Position numbers and translations under genes: made by a program
Shown: one piece after another, positions 26,665-40,074 of the stretch
Layout of the letters: each line of letters starts with the position of its first letter
Numbering within the stretch: position 1 is the first letter of the stretch
Notes under the pieces: generated by a model
What the model was told of the DNA's origin: nothing
Database searches by the model: none
What the model saw: the letters and a program-made list of their open reading frames with translations, nothing else
Assembly (NCBI GenBank): GCA_964058805.1
Contig: CAXKVV010002171.1
Span: forward strand, 124,001 to 188,000
Reading direction: 5' to 3'
DNA length: 64,000 nt
Origin: Schoenoplectus triqueter
Lineage: Eukaryota; Streptophyta; Magnoliopsida; Poales; Cyperaceae

Positions 26665-28010
26665 GCCTCGGCGCCGCCGAAAACGAGTCCGAGAGCGCAA
26701 AACATGAAAACGGGTCTCGACGCCATCGGTACCGTCGAAAATGAGTCGGGGGGAAAGCAAAACATGAAAACGGGACCCGACGCCCTCGGTAACGCCGAAA
26801 AAGGGTCCGGGCGCGCAAAACATGAAAACGGGACCCGACGGCCTCGGTACCGCCGAAACCGAGTCCGGGCGCGCAAAACGTGAAAACAGGACCCGACGCC
26901 CTCGGTACCGCCGAAAACGAGTTCGAGCGCCCAAATTAAGAAAACGAGACCCGACGCACTCGGTACCGCCGAAAACGAGTCCGGGCGACCAAAACATGAA
27001 AAACGAACCCGACAGCCTCGGCGCCGCCGAAAACGAGTCCGAGAGCGCAAAACATGAAAACGGGTCGCGACGGCATCGGTACCGCCGAAAAAGAGTCGGG
27101 GAGCTCAAAACATGAAAACGGGATTCGACGCCCTCTGTACCGCCGAAAACTAGTCCGGGAGCGCAAAACATGAAAATGGGACCGGACGCCCTCGGTACCG
27201 CCGAAAACGAGTCCGGGAGTGCAAAACATGAAAACGGGACCCGACGCCCTCTGTACCGCCGAAAACGAGTCCGGGCGCGCAAAACATGAAAACGAGACCC
27301 GACGCCCTCGTCGCCGCCGAAAACGAGTTCGAGAACGCAAAACATGAAAACGGGTCTCGATGCCATCGGTACCGTCGAAAATGAGTCCGGGCGTCAAAAC
27401 ATGAAAACGGGACCCGACAACCTCGGCTCCGCCGAAAACGAGTCCGAGAGCGCAAAACATGAAAACGGGTCACGACGCAATCGGTACCGCCGAAAATGAG
27501 TCGGGGAGCGCAAAAACTTAAAACGGGACCCGACGCCCTCGGTTCCGCCGAAAACGAGTTTGAGCGCCCAAATTAAGAAAACGAGACCCGACGCCTGAAA
27601 ACGGGTCTCGACGCCATCGGTACCGCCGAAAACGAGTCCGAGAGCGCAAAACATGAAAACGGGTCCCGACGCCATCGGTACCGCCGAAAATGAGTCGGGG
27701 AGCGCAAAACATGAAAACGGGACCCGACGCCCTCGGTACCGCCGAAACCGAGTCCGGGCGCGCAAAACGTGAAAACGGGACCCAACGCCCTCGGTACCGC
27801 CGAAAACGAGTTCGAGCGCCCAAATTAAGAAAACGAGACCCGACGCACTTGCTACCCTCGAAATCGAGTCCGGGCACGCAAAACATGAAAACGGGACCCG
27901 ACTCCCTTGGTACCGCCGAAAACGAGTCCGGGCGCGCAAAACATGAAAATGGGACCCGTCGCCCACTGTACCTCCAAAAATGAGTCCGGGCGCCCAAAAC
28001 ATGAAAACAG
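26665..28010 (+). repeat. 1,355-bp tandem duplication, copy 2
   Basis: This is the right-hand copy of 25310-26664. Just after the 20-bp remnant at 27570 the variant order differs over a few monomers (about 27600-27750 against 26245-26400). A later replacement or conversion patch inside the copy would explain this. Confidence 0.85.
27570..27589 (+). repeat. 20-bp remnant monomer
   Basis: This is the third copy of the junction first seen at 22602. It sits 1,354 bp after the one at 26216, one base short of the unit length because a run of A is one base shorter near 27515. Confidence 0.92.
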
Positions 28011-31000
28011 GACCCGACAGCCTCGGCGCCGCCGAAAACGAGTCCGAGAGCGCAAAACATGAAAAAAGGGTCCCGACGCCATCGGTACCGCCGAAAAGGA
28101 GTCGGGGAGCGCAAAACATGAAAACAGGACCCGACGCCCTCGATACCGCCGAAAACGAGTCGGGGAGCGCAAAACATGAAAACAGGACCCGACACCCTCG
28201 ATACCGCCGAAAATGAGTCCGGGAGCGCAAAACATGAAAACGGGACCCGACGCCCTCGGTACCGCCGAAACCGAGTCCGAGAGCGCAAAACATGAAAACA
28301 GGACCCGACAGCCTCGGCGCCGCCGAAAACGAGTCCGAGAGCGCAAAACATGAAAACGGGTCCCGACGCCATCGGTACCGCCGAAAATGAGTCGGGGAGC
28401 GCAAAACATGAAAACAGGACTCGACGCCCTCGGTACCGCCGAAAACGATTCCGGGAGCGCAAAACATGAAAACGGGACCCGACGCCCTCGGTACCGCCGA
28501 AAACGAGTCCTGGGGCGCAAAACATGAAAACGGGTCGCATCGCCATCGGTACCGCCGAAAACGAGTCAGGGAGCGCAAAACATGAAAACGGGACCCGACG
28601 CCCTCGGTACCGCCGAAAACGAGTCCGGGCGCGCAAAACATGAAAACGGGACACGACTCCCTCGGTACCACCGAAACCGGGTACGGGCGTGCAAAACATG
28701 AAAACGGGTCCCGACGCCCACGGTTCCGCCGAAACCGAGTCCGGGCACGCAAAACATGAAAACGAGACCCGACGCCCTCGGCACCGCCGAAATCGAGTCC
28801 GAGAGCGCAAAACATGAAAACGGGTAACGACGCCCTCGGCGCCGTCGAAAACGAGTCGGGGAACGCAAAACATGAAAACGGGACCCGACGCCATCGGTAC
28901 TGCCGAAAACGAGTCCGGGAGCGCAAAACATGAAAAAGGGACCCGACGCCCTCGGTACCGCCCAAAACAAGTCCGGGAGCGCAAAACATGAAAACGGGAC
29001 CCGACGCCCTCGGTACCGCCGAAACCGAGTCCGGGAGAGCAAAACATGAAAACGGATACGACTCCCTCGGTACCACCGAAATTGGGTCCGGGCGCGCAAA
29101 ACATGAAAACGGGACCCGACGCCCTCGGTACCGCCTAAACAGGGTCCGGGCGCTTAAAACATGAAAACGGGTCCCGACTCCCTCGGTTCCGATGAAAACG
29201 AGTTCGAGCGCCCAAATTAAGAAAACGAGACCCGACGCACTCGGTACCGCCGAAAACGAGTCCGGGCACGCAAAACAAGAAAACGGGACCCGACGCCCTC
29301 GGTACCGCCGAAAACGAGTCCGATCGCGCAAAACTAGAAAACGGGACCCGTCTCCCTCTGTACCTCCAAAAATTAGTCCGGGCGCCCAAAACATGAAAAC
29401 GGGACCCGACGCCCTCGGTACCGCCGAAAACGAGTCCGGGAGAGCAAAACATGAAAACGGGACCTGACGCCTTCGGTACCGCCGAAAATGAGTCCGGGCG
29501 CGCAAAACAAGAAAATGGGACCCGTCACCCTCTGTACCTCCAAAAATTAGTCCGGGCGCCCAAAACATGAAAACGGGATCCGACGTCCTCGGTACAGCCG
29601 AAAACGAATCCGGGAGCGCAAAACATGAAAACGGACCCGACGCCCTCGGTACCGCCGAAACCGAGTCCGGGCGCGCAAAACATGAAAACGGGACACGACT
29701 ACCTCGGTACCGCCGAAAACGAGTCCGGGAGCGCAAAACATGAAATCTGGTCCCGACGCCATCGGTACCGGCGAAAACGAGTCCGGGCACGCAAAACATG
29801 AAAACGGGACCCGACGCCATCGGTACCGTCGAAAATGAGTCGGGCAGCGCAGAACATGAAAACGGGACCCGACGCCCTCGGTAACGCCGAAACAGGGTCC
29901 GGACGCGCAAAACATGAAAACGGGTCCCGACGCCCTCGGTACCGCCGAAACCGAGTCCCGGCGCGTAAAACGTGAAAACGGGACCCGACGCCCTCGGTAC
30001 CGCCGGAAACGAGTTCGAGCGCCCAAATTAGGAAAACGAGACCCGACGCACTCGGTACCTTCGAAATCGAGTCCGGGCACGCAAAACATGAAAATGGGAC
30101 ACGACGCCCTCGGTACCGGCGAAAACTTGTCCGGGCGCGCAAAACATGAAAATGGGACCCGTCGCCCTCTGTACCTCCAAAAATGAATCCGGGCGCCCAA
30201 GACATGAAAATAGGACCCGACAGCCTCGGCGCTGCCGAAAACGAGTCCGAGAGCGCAAAACATGAAAACGGGTCCCGACGCCATCGGTTCCGCCGAAAAT
30301 GAGTCGGGGAGCGCAAAACATGAAAACGGGACCCGACGCCCTCGGTACCGCCGAAAACGAGTCCGGGAGCGCAAAACATGAAAACGAACCCGACTCCCTC
30401 GGTACCGCCGAAACCGAGTTCGGGCGCGCAAAACATGAAAACGGGACCTAACGCCCTCGGTACCGCCGAAATCGAGTCTGAGAGCGCAAAACATGAAAAC
30501 GGGTCCCGACGCCATCGGTACCGCCCAAAACGAGTTCGGGAGCGCAAAACATGAAAACGGGACCCGACGCTCTCAGTACCGCCGAAACCGAGTCCGGCCG
30601 CGCAAAACATGAAAACGGGACACGACTCCCTCGGTACCACTAAACCGGGTCCGGGCGCGCAAAACTTCAAAACGGGTCCCGACGCCCTCGGTACCGCCGA
30701 AACCATGTCCGGGCGCGCAAAACATGAAAACGAGACCCGATGCACTCGGCGCCGCCGAAAACGAGTCCGCGAGCGCAAAACATGAAAACGGGTCTCAACG
30801 CCATCGGTACCGCCGAAAACGTTTCAGGGAGCACAAAACATGAAAACGGGACCCGACTCCCTCGGAACCGCCGAAAACAAGTCCGGGAGCGCAAAACATT
30901 AAAATGGGACCCGAGGCCCTCGGTACCGCCGAAAACAAGTCCGGGAGCGCAAAACATGAAAACGGGACCCGAAGCCCTCGGTAGGGCCGAAACCGAGTCC

Positions 31001-31230
31001 GGGAGCGCAAAACATGAAAACGGGACCCGACGCCCTCGGTACCGCCGAAAACGAGTCCGGGAGCGCAAAACATGAAAACGGGACCCGACGCCCTCGATAC
31101 CGCCGAAACCGGGTCCGGGCGCGCAAAACATGAAAACGGGACCCGACGCCCTCGGTACCGCCGAAATAGGGTCCGGGCGCGCAAAACATGAAAACGGGTC
31201 CTGTCCACCTCGGTACCGCCGAAACAGAGT
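28011..31230 (+). repeat. Satellite monomers, mixed order
   Basis: Continuous array with AATTAAG-class monomers at 29214 and a drifted copy (aaattagg) at 30025. Several monomers here end gggagcgc and carry gccctcggtaccgccgaaaac with little change. I see nothing other than satellite. Confidence 0.88.
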
Positions 31231-31414
31231 CCGGGCGCGCAAAACGTGAAAACGGGACCCGACGCCCTCGGTTCCGCCGAAAACGAGTCCGGGCGCCCAA
31301 AACATGAAAACGGGACCGGACGCCCTCGGTACCGCCGAAAACGAGTCCGGGAGCGCAAAACATGAAAACGGGTCCCGACGCCATCGGTACCGCCGAAAAC
31401 GAGTCCGGGAGCGC

Positions 31415-31462
31415 AAAACATGAAAACGGGATCCGACGTACCGAAAACGAGTCCGGGAGAGC
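31415..31462 (+). repeat. Shortened 48-bp monomer
   Basis: The sequence atccgacg joins taccgaaaac, a 10-bp deletion. It is copied at 33647-33694. Confidence 0.93.
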
Positions 31463-32794
31463 AAAACATAAAAATGGACCCGACGCCCTCGCTACCGCCG
31501 AAACTGAGTCCGGGCGCGCAAAACATGAAAACGGGATGCGACTCCCTCGGTACCGCCGAAACCGAGTCCGGGCGCGTAAAACATGAAAACGGGTCCCGAC
31601 GCCCTCGGTACCGCCGAAACCGAGTCCGGGCGCGCAAAACATGAAAACGAGACCGGACGTCATCGGCGCCGCCGTAAACGAGTCCGAGAGCGCAACACAT
31701 GAAGACGGGTCTCGACGCCATCGGTACCGTCGAAAATGAGTCGGGGAGCGCAAAACACGAACACGGGACCCGACGCCCTCGGTAACGCCGAAACAGGGTC
31801 CGGGCGCGCAAAACAAGAAAACGGGTCCCGACGCCCTCGGTACCGCCGAAAACGAGTCCGGGAGCACAAAACATGAAAACGGGACCTGACGCCCTTGGTA
31901 CCGCCAAAACCGAGTCCGGGCGCGCAAAACATGAAAACGGGACACGACTCCCTCGGTACCGCCGAAATCGAGTCCGGGCGCGTAAAACATGAAAACAGGT
32001 CCCGACGCCCTCGGTACCGCCGAAAACGAGTCCGAGAGCGCAAAACATGAAAACGGGTCTCGACGCCATCGGTACCCTAAAAAATGAGTCGGGGAGCGCA
32101 AAACATGAAAACGGGACCCGACGCCCTCGGTAACGCCGAAACAGGGTCCGGGTGCGCAAAACATGAAAACGGGTCTCGACGCCCTCGGTACCGCCGAAAC
32201 CGAGTACGGGCGCGCAAAACGTGAAAACGGGACCCGACGCCCTCGGTACCGCCGAAAACGAGTTAGAGCGCCCAAATTAAGAAAACGAGACCCGACGCAC
32301 TCAGTACCTTCGAAATCGAGACCGGGCACGCAAAACATGAAAACGGGACACGACGCCCTCGGTACCGCCGAAAACAAGTCCGGGCGCTCAAAACATGAAA
32401 ATGGGACCCGTTGCCCTCTGTACCTCCAAAAATGAGTCCGGGAGCGCAAAACATGAAAACGGGACCCGACGCGCTCGGTTCCGCCGAAACCGATTCCGGG
32501 CGCGCAAAACATGAAAACGGGACACGACTCCCTCGGTACCACCAAAACCGGGTCCGGCGCGCAAAACATGAAAACGGGTCCCGACGCCGTCGGTACCGCC
32601 GAAACCGAGTCCGGGCGCGCAAAACATGAAAACGAGACCCGACGCCCTCGGTACCGCCGAAACCGAGTCCGCGAGCGCAAAACATGAAAACGGGTACCGA
32701 CTCCCTCGATACCGCCGAAAATGAGTCCGGGAGCGCAAAACATGACAACGGGACCCGACGCCCTCGGTTCTGCCGAAACCGAGTCTGAGCGCCC

Positions 32795-32834
32795 AAATTA
32801 AGAAAACGAGACCCGACACACTCTCTGGGCGCCC
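32795..32834 (+). repeat. 40-bp truncated AATTAAG-class monomer
   Basis: The monomer runs from aaattaag to cacactctctgggcgccc, with 18 bp around the ggtaccgccg core missing. The same junction is found at 35027, 39012, 44723, 50064 and 51496. Confidence 0.93.
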
Positions 32835-33646
32835 AAAACATGAAAACGGGACCCGACGCCCTCGATACCGCCGAAAACGAGTCTGGGAGCGCAAAACAAG
32901 AAAACGGGACCCGACGCCCTCGGTACCGTCGAAAATGAGTCGGGGAGCGCAAAACATGAAAACAGGACCGGACGCCCTCGGTTCCGCCGAAAACGAGTCC
33001 GGGAGCGCAAAACATGAAAACGGGTCCCGACGCCATCGGTACCGCCGAAAACGAGTCCGGGAGCGCAAAACATGAAAACGGGATCCGACGCCCTCGGTAC
33101 CGCCGAAAACGAGTCCGGGAGCGCAAAACATGAAAACGGGACCCGACGCCCTCGGTACCGCCGAAACCGGGTCCGGGCGCACAAAACATGAAAACGGGAC
33201 CCGACGCCCTCGGGACCGCCGAAACAGGGTCAGGGCGCGCAAAACATGCAAACGGGACCCGACGCCCTCGGTACCGCCGAAAACGAGTCCGAGAGCGCAA
33301 AACATGAAAACGGGTCTCGACGCCATCGGTACCGTCAAAAATGAGTCGGGGAGCTCAAAACATGAAAACGGGACCCGACGCCCTCGGTAACGCCGAAATA
33401 GGGTCCGGGCGAGCAAAACATGAAAACGGGTCCCGACGCCCTCGGTACCGCCGAAACCGAGTCCGGGCGCGCAAAACGTGAAAACGGGACCCGACGCCCT
33501 CGGTTCCGCCGAAAACGAGTCCGGGCGCCCAAAACATGAAAACGGGACCGGACGCCCTCGGTACCGCCGGAAACGAGTCCGGGAGCGCAAAACATGAAAA
33601 CGGGTCCCGACGCCATCGGTACCGCCGAAAACGAGTCCGGGAGCGC

Positions 33647-33694
33647 AAAACATGAAAACGGGATCCGACGTACCGAAAACGAGTCCGGGAGAGC
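33647..33694 (+). repeat. Shortened 48-bp monomer (second copy)
   Basis: This has the same 10-bp deletion as at 31415, 2,232 bp to the left. Confidence 0.93.
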
Positions 33695-35026
33695 AAAACA
33701 TAAAAATGGACCCGACGCCCTCGCTACCGCCGAAACTGAGTCCGGGCGCGCAAAACATGAAAACGGGATGCGACTCCCTCGGTACCGCCGAAACCGAGTC
33801 CGGGCGCGTAAAACATGAAAACAGTGCCCGACGCCCTCGGTACCGCCGAAACCGAGTCCGGGCGCGCAAAACATGAAAACGAGACCGGACGTCATCGGCG
33901 CCGCCGTAAACGAGTCCGAGAGCGCAACACATGAAGACGGGTCTCGACGCCATCGGTACCGTCGAAAATGAGTCGGGGAGCGCAAAACACGAACACGGGA
34001 CCCGACGCCCTCGGTAACGCCGAAACAGGGTCCGGGCGCGCAAAACAAGAAAACGGGTCCCGACGCCCTCGGTACCGCCGAAAACGAGTCCGGGAGCACA
34101 AAACATGAAAACGGGACCTGACGCCCTTGGTACCGCCAAAACCGAGTCCGGGCGCGCAAAACATGAAAACGGGACACGACTCCCTCGGTACCGCCGAAAT
34201 CGAGTCCGGGCGCGTAAAACATGAAAACAGGTCCCGACGCCCTCGGTACCGCCGAAAACGAGTCCGAGAGCGCAAAACATGAAAACGGGTCTCGACGCCA
34301 TCGGTACCCTAAAAAATGAGTCGGGGAGCGCAAAACATGAAAACGGGACCCGACGCCCTCGGTAACGCCGAAACAGGGTCCGGGTGCGCAAAACATGAAA
34401 ACGGGTCTCGACGCCCTCGGTACCGCCGAAACCGAGTACGGGCGCGCAAAACGTGAAAACGGGACCCGACGCCCTCGGTACCGCCGAAAACGAGTTAGAG
34501 CGCCCAAATTAAGAAAACGAGACCCGACGCACTCAGTACCTTCGAAATCGAGACCGGGCACGCAAAACATGAAAACGGGACACGACGCCCTCGGTACCGC
34601 CGAAAACAAGTCCGGGCGCTCAAAACATGAAAATGGGACCCGTTGCCCTCTGTACCTCCAAAAATGAGTCCGGGAGCGCAAAACATGAAAACGGGACCCG
34701 ACGCGCTCGGTTCCGCCGAAACCGATTCCGGGCGCGCAAAACATGAAAACGGGACACGACTCCCTCGGTACCACCAAAACCGGGTCCGGCGCGCAAAACA
34801 TGAAAACGGGTCCCGACGCCGTCGGTACCGCCGAAACCGAGTCCGGGCGCGCAAAACATGAAAACGAGACCCGACGCCCTCGGTACCGCCGAAACCGAGT
34901 CCGCGAGCGCAAAACATGAAAACGGGTACCGACTCCCTCGGTACCGCCGAAAATGAGTCCGGGAGCGCAAAACATGACAACGGGACCCGACGCCCTCGGT
35001 TCTGCCGAAACCGAGTCCGAGCGCCC

Positions 35027-35066
35027 AAATTAAGAAAACGAGACCCGACACACTCTCTGGGCGCCC
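35027..35066 (+). repeat. 40-bp truncated AATTAAG-class monomer
   Basis: This is the same junction as at 32795, carried by the 2,232-bp duplication. Confidence 0.93.
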
Positions 35067-35694
35067 AAAACATGAAAACGGGACCCGACGCCCTCGATAC
35101 CGCCGAAAACGAGTCTGGGAGCGCAAAACAAGAAAACGGGACCCGACGCCCTCGGTACCGTCGAAAATGAGTCGGGGAGCGCAAAACATGAAAACAGGAC
35201 CGGACGCCCTCGGTTCCGCCGAAAACGAGTCCGGGAGCGCAAAACATGAAAACGGGTCCCGACGCCAACGGTACCGCCGAAAACGAGTCCGGGAGCGCAA
35301 AACATGAAAACGGGATCCGACGCCCTCGGTACCGCCGAAAACGAGTCCGGGAGCGCAAAACATGAAAACGGGACCCGACGCCCTCGGTACCGCCGAAACC
35401 GGGTCCGGGCGCACAAAACATGAAAACGGGACCCGACGCCCTCGGTACCGCCGAAACAGGGTCAGGGCGCGCAAAACATGCAAACGGGACCCGACGCCCT
35501 CGGTACCGCCGAAAACGAGTCCGAGAGCGCAAAACATGAAAACGGGTCTCGACGCCATCGGTACCGTCAAAAATGAGTCGGGGAGCTCAAAACATGAAAA
35601 CGGGACCCGACGCCCTCGGTAACGCCGAAATAGGGTCCGGGCGCGCAAAACATGAAAACGGGTCCCGACGCCCTCGGTACCGCCGAAACCGAGT

Positions 35695-36518
35695 CCGGGC
35701 GCGCAAAACATGAAAACGGGTCCCGACGCCCTCGGTACCGCCGAAACCGAGTCCGGGCGCGCAAAACGTGAAAACGGGACCCGACGCCCTCGGTACCGCC
35801 GAAAATGAGTTCGAGCGCCCAAATTAAGCAAAACGAGACCCGACGCACTCGGTACCTTCGAAATCGAGACCGGGCACGCAAAACATAAAAACGGGACACG
35901 ACGCCCTCGATACCGCCGAAAACGAGTCCGGGCGCGTAAAACATGAAAGTGGGACACGTCGCCCTCTGTACCTCCAAAAATGAGTCCGGGAGCGCAAAAC
36001 ATGAAAACGGGACCCGACGCTCTCGGTACCGCCGAAACCGAGTCCGGGCGCGCAAAACATGAAAACGGGACACGACTCCCTCGGTACCACCGAAACCGGG
36101 TCCGGGCGCGCGAAACATGAAAACGGGTCCCGACGCCCTCGGTACCACCGAAACCGAGTCCGGGCGCGCAAAACATGAAAACGAGACACGAAGCCCTCGG
36201 CGCCGCCGAAAACGAGTCCGCGAGCGCAAAACATGAAAACGGGTCTCGACGCCAACGGTACCGCCGAAAACGTGTCAGGGAGCACAAGACATGAAAACGG
36301 GACCCGACTTCCTCGGTACCGCCGAAAATGATTCCGGGAGCGCAAAACATGAAAACGGGACCCGACGCCCTCGGTACCGCCGAAACCGAGTTCGAGAGCG
36401 CAAAACATGAAAACGGGTACCGACTCCCTCGGTACCGCCGAAAATGTGTCCGGGAGCGCAAAACATGAAAACGGGTAACGACGCCATCGGTACCGTCGAA
36501 AACGAGTCCGGGAGCGCA
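35695..36518 (+). repeat. Satellite monomers, transition to the 24-monomer domain
   Basis: The last AATTAAG-class monomer before a long gap starts at 35821. Variants such as gggtaccgactccctcgg and gggtaacgacgccatcgg, typical of the next domain, begin to appear here. The array continues unbroken. Confidence 0.88.
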
Positions 36519-36808
36519 CATCATCAAAACGGGACCCGACGCCCTCGGTACCGCCGAAAACGAGTCCGGGAGCGCAAAACATGAAAACGGGACCCGACGC
36601 CCTCGGTACGGCCGAAACCGAGTCCGGGAGCGAAAAACATGAAAACGGGACCCGACGCTCTCGGTGCCGCCGAAAAAGGGTCCGGGCGCCCAAAACATGA
36701 AAACGGGACCCGACGCCCTCGGTACGGTCGAAACCGAGTCCGTGAGCGCAAAACATGAAAACGGGTAACGACGCCATCGGTGCCGCCGAAAACGAGTCCG
36801 GGAGCGCA

Positions 36809-38200
36809 CAACATCAAAACGGGACCCGACGCCCTCGGTAGCGCCGAAAAAGATTCCGGGAGCGCAAAACATGAAAACAGGACCCGACGCCCTCGGTACG
36901 GCCGAAACCGAGTCCGGGAGCGCAAAACATGAAAACGGGACCCGACGCCCTCGGTACCGCCGAAAACGATTCCGGGAGCGCAAAACATGAAAACGGGACC
37001 CGGTGCCCTCGGTACCGCCGAAACAGGGTCCGGGCGCGGAAAACATGAAAACGGGACCCGACGCTCTCGGTACTGTCGAAACCGAGTCCGAGAGCGGAAA
37101 ACCTGAAAACGGGTAACGACGCCATCGGTACCGCCGAAAACGAGTCAGGGAGCGCAAAACATGAAAACGGGACCCGACGCCCTCGGTACCGCCGAAAACG
37201 AGTCCGGGAGCGCAAAACATGAAAACGGGACCCGACACCCTCGGTACCGCCGAAACCGGGTCCGGGCGCGCAAAACATGAAAACGGGTACCGACTCCCTC
37301 GGTACCGCCGAAAACGAGTCCGGCAGCGCAAAACATGAAAACGGGACCCGACGCCCTCGGTACGGCCGAAACCGAGTCCGGGAGCGAAAAACATGAAAAC
37401 GGGACCCGACGCTCTCGGTACCGCCGAAACAGGGTCCGGGCGCCCAAAACATGAAAATGGGACCCGACGCCCTCGGTACGGCCGAAACCGAGTCCGAGAG
37501 CGCAAAACATGAAAACGGGTAACGACGCCATCGGTGCCGCCGAAAACGAGTCCGGGAGCGCACAACATCAAAACGGGACCCGACGCCCTCGGTACCGCCG
37601 AAAACGAGTCCGGGAGCGCAAAACATGAAAACGGGACCCGACGCCCTCGGTACGGCCGAAACCGAGTCCGGGAGCGCAAAACATGAAAACGGGACCCGAC
37701 GCCCTCGGTACCGCCGAAAACGATTCCGGGAGCACAAAACATGAAAACGAGACCCGACACCCTCGGTACCGCCGAAAGAGGGTCCGGGCGCGCAAAACAT
37801 GAAAACGGGACCCGACGCCCTCGGTACTGCCGAAACCGTGTCCGAGAGCGCAAAACATGAAAACGGGTAACGACGCCATCGGTACCGCCGAAAACGAGTT
37901 CGGGAGCGCACAACATCAAAACGGGACCCGACGCCCTCGGTACCGCCAAAAACGAGTCCGGGAGCGCAAAACACGAAATCGGGACCCGACGCACTCGGTA
38001 CGGCCGAAACCGAGTCCGGGAGCGAAAAACATGAAAACGGGACCCGACGCTCTCGGTACCGCCGAAACAGGGTCCGGGCGCCGAAAACATGAAAACGGGA
38101 CCCGACGCCCTCGGTACGGCCGAAACCGAGTCCGAGAGCGCAAAACATGAAAACGGGTAACGACGCCATCGGTACCGCCGAAAACGAGTCCGGGAGCACA
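36809..38200 (+). repeat. 24-monomer higher-order unit (1,392 bp), example 1
   Basis: Within this unit the acaacatc markers divide the sequence into 13, 6 and 5 monomers exactly (754 + 348 + 290 bp), with no net indel. The same layout recurs at 46735-48126. Confidence 0.88.
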
Positions 38201-39011
38201 CAACATCAAAACGGGACCCGACGCCCTCGGAACAGCCGAAAAAGATTCCGGGAGCGCAAAACATGAAAACGGGACCCGACGCCCTCGGTACGGCCGAAAC
38301 CGAGTCCGGGAGCGCAAAACATGAAAACGGGACCCGACGCCCTCGGTACCGCCGAAAACGATTCCGGGAGCGCAAAACATGAAAACGGGACCCGATGCCC
38401 TCGGTACCGCCGAAACAGGGTCCGGGCGCGCAAAACATGAAAACGGGACCCGACGCTCTCGGTACTGTCGAAACCGAGTCCGAGAGCGGAAAACATGAAA
38501 ACGGGTAACGACGCCATCGGTACCGCCGAAAACGAGTCAGGGAGCGCAAAACATGAAAACGGGACCCGACGCCCTCGGTACCGCCGAAAACGAGTCCGGG
38601 AGCGCAAAACATGAAAACGGGACCCGACGCCCTCGGTACCTTCGAAATCGAGACCGGGCACGCAAAACATGAAGTCGGGACCCGACGCTCTCGGTACCGC
38701 CGAAACCGAGTCCGGGCACGCAAAACATGAAGACGGGACACGACTCCCTCGGTACCACCGAAACCGGGTCCGGGCGCGCAAAACATGAAAACGGGTCCCG
38801 ACGCCCTCGGTACCGCCGAAACCGAGTCCGGGCGCACAAAACCTGAAAACGAGACCCGACGCCCTTGGTACCGCCGAAACCGAGTCCGAGAGCGCAAAAC
38901 ATGAAAACGGGTACCGACTCCCTCGGTACCGACGAAAATGACTCCGGGAGCGCAAAACATGAAAACGGGACCCGACGCCCTCGGTACTGCCGAAACCGAG
39001 TCCGAGCGCCC

Positions 39012-39051
39012 AAATTAAGAAAACGAGACCCGACGCACTCTTTGGGCGCCC
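39012..39051 (+). repeat. 40-bp truncated AATTAAG-class monomer
   Basis: This has the same 18-bp deletion as at 32795, with one base changed (cactctttgggcgccc). It is a rare AATTAAG-class intruder in the 24-monomer domain. Confidence 0.92.
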
Positions 39052-40074
39052 AAAACATGAAAATGGGACCCGACGCCCTCGGTACCGCCGAAAACGAGTC
39101 TGGGAGCGCAAAACAAGAAAACGGGACCCGACGCCCTCGGTACCGTCGAAAATGAGTCGGGGAGCGCAAAACATGAAAACGGGACCGGACGCCCTCAGTA
39201 CCGCTGAAAACGAGTTCGGGAGCGCAAAACATGAAAACGGGTCCCGACGCCATCGGTACCGCCGAAAACGAGTCCGGGAGCGCAAAACATGAAAACGGGA
39301 TCCGACGCCCTCGGTACCGCCGAAAACGAGTCCGGGAGCGCAAAACATGAAAACGGACCCGACGCCCTCGGTACCACCGAAACCGAGTTCGGGCGCACAA
39401 AACATGCAAACGGGACCCGACGCCCTCGATATCGCCGAAAGCGAGTCCGAGAGCGCAAAACATGAAAACGGGTCTCGACGCCATCGGTACCGTCAAAAAT
39501 GAGTCGGGGAGCGCAAAACATGAAAACGGGACCCGACGCCCTCGGTAACGCCGAAACAGGGTCCGGGCGCGCAAAACGTGAAAACGGGACCCGACGCCCT
39601 CGGTACCGCCGAAAATGAGTTTGAGCGCCCAAATTAAGAAAACGAGACCCGACGCACTCGGTACCTTCGAAATCGAGACCGGGTACGCAAAACATGAAAA
39701 CGGGACACGACGCCCTCGGTACCGCCGAAAACGAGTCCGGGCGCGCAAAACATGAAAATGGGACCCGTCGCCCTCTGTACCACCGAAATCGGGTCCGGGC
39801 GCGCAAAACATGAAAACGGGTAACGACGCCATCGGTACCACCGAAAACGAGTCCGGGAGCACACAACATCAAAACGGGACCCGACGCCCTCGGTACCGCC
39901 GAAAACGATTCCGGGAGCGCAAAACATGAAAACGGGACCCGACGCCCTCGGTACGGCCGAAACCGAGTCCGGGAGCGCAAAACATGAAAACGGGACCCGA
40001 CGCCCTCGGTACCGCCGAAAACGATTCCGGGAGCGCAAAACATGAAAACGGGACCCGATGCCCTCGGTACCGCC

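Larger units (their letters stand above)
31231..33462 (+). repeat. 2,232-bp tandem duplication, copy 1
   Basis: The neighbouring block repeats this one at an offset of exactly 2,232 bp. Anchors are the 48-bp monomer (31415 and 33647) and AATTAAG monomers (32274 and 34506; 32795 and 35027). By eye I noticed only about eight base differences, for example near 31335, 31581, 32708, 32785, 33028, 33215 and 33411. The duplication therefore looks recent. Confidence 0.93.
33463..35694 (+). repeat. 2,232-bp tandem duplication, copy 2
   Basis: This is the near-identical partner of 31231-33462. The 10-bp and 18-bp internal monomer deletions are present in both copies, so they arose before the duplication. 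Confidence 0.93.

Noticed and set aside
34620..38960. Minus-strand open frame of about 1,446 codons, and many similar ones of 300-1,428 codons
   Set aside because: They read the satellite in cycling frames, start at the CATG present in every monomer, overlap each other in other frames and on the other strand, and have no promoter, start context or conserved domain. Frame-breaking indels are tolerated throughout the array.
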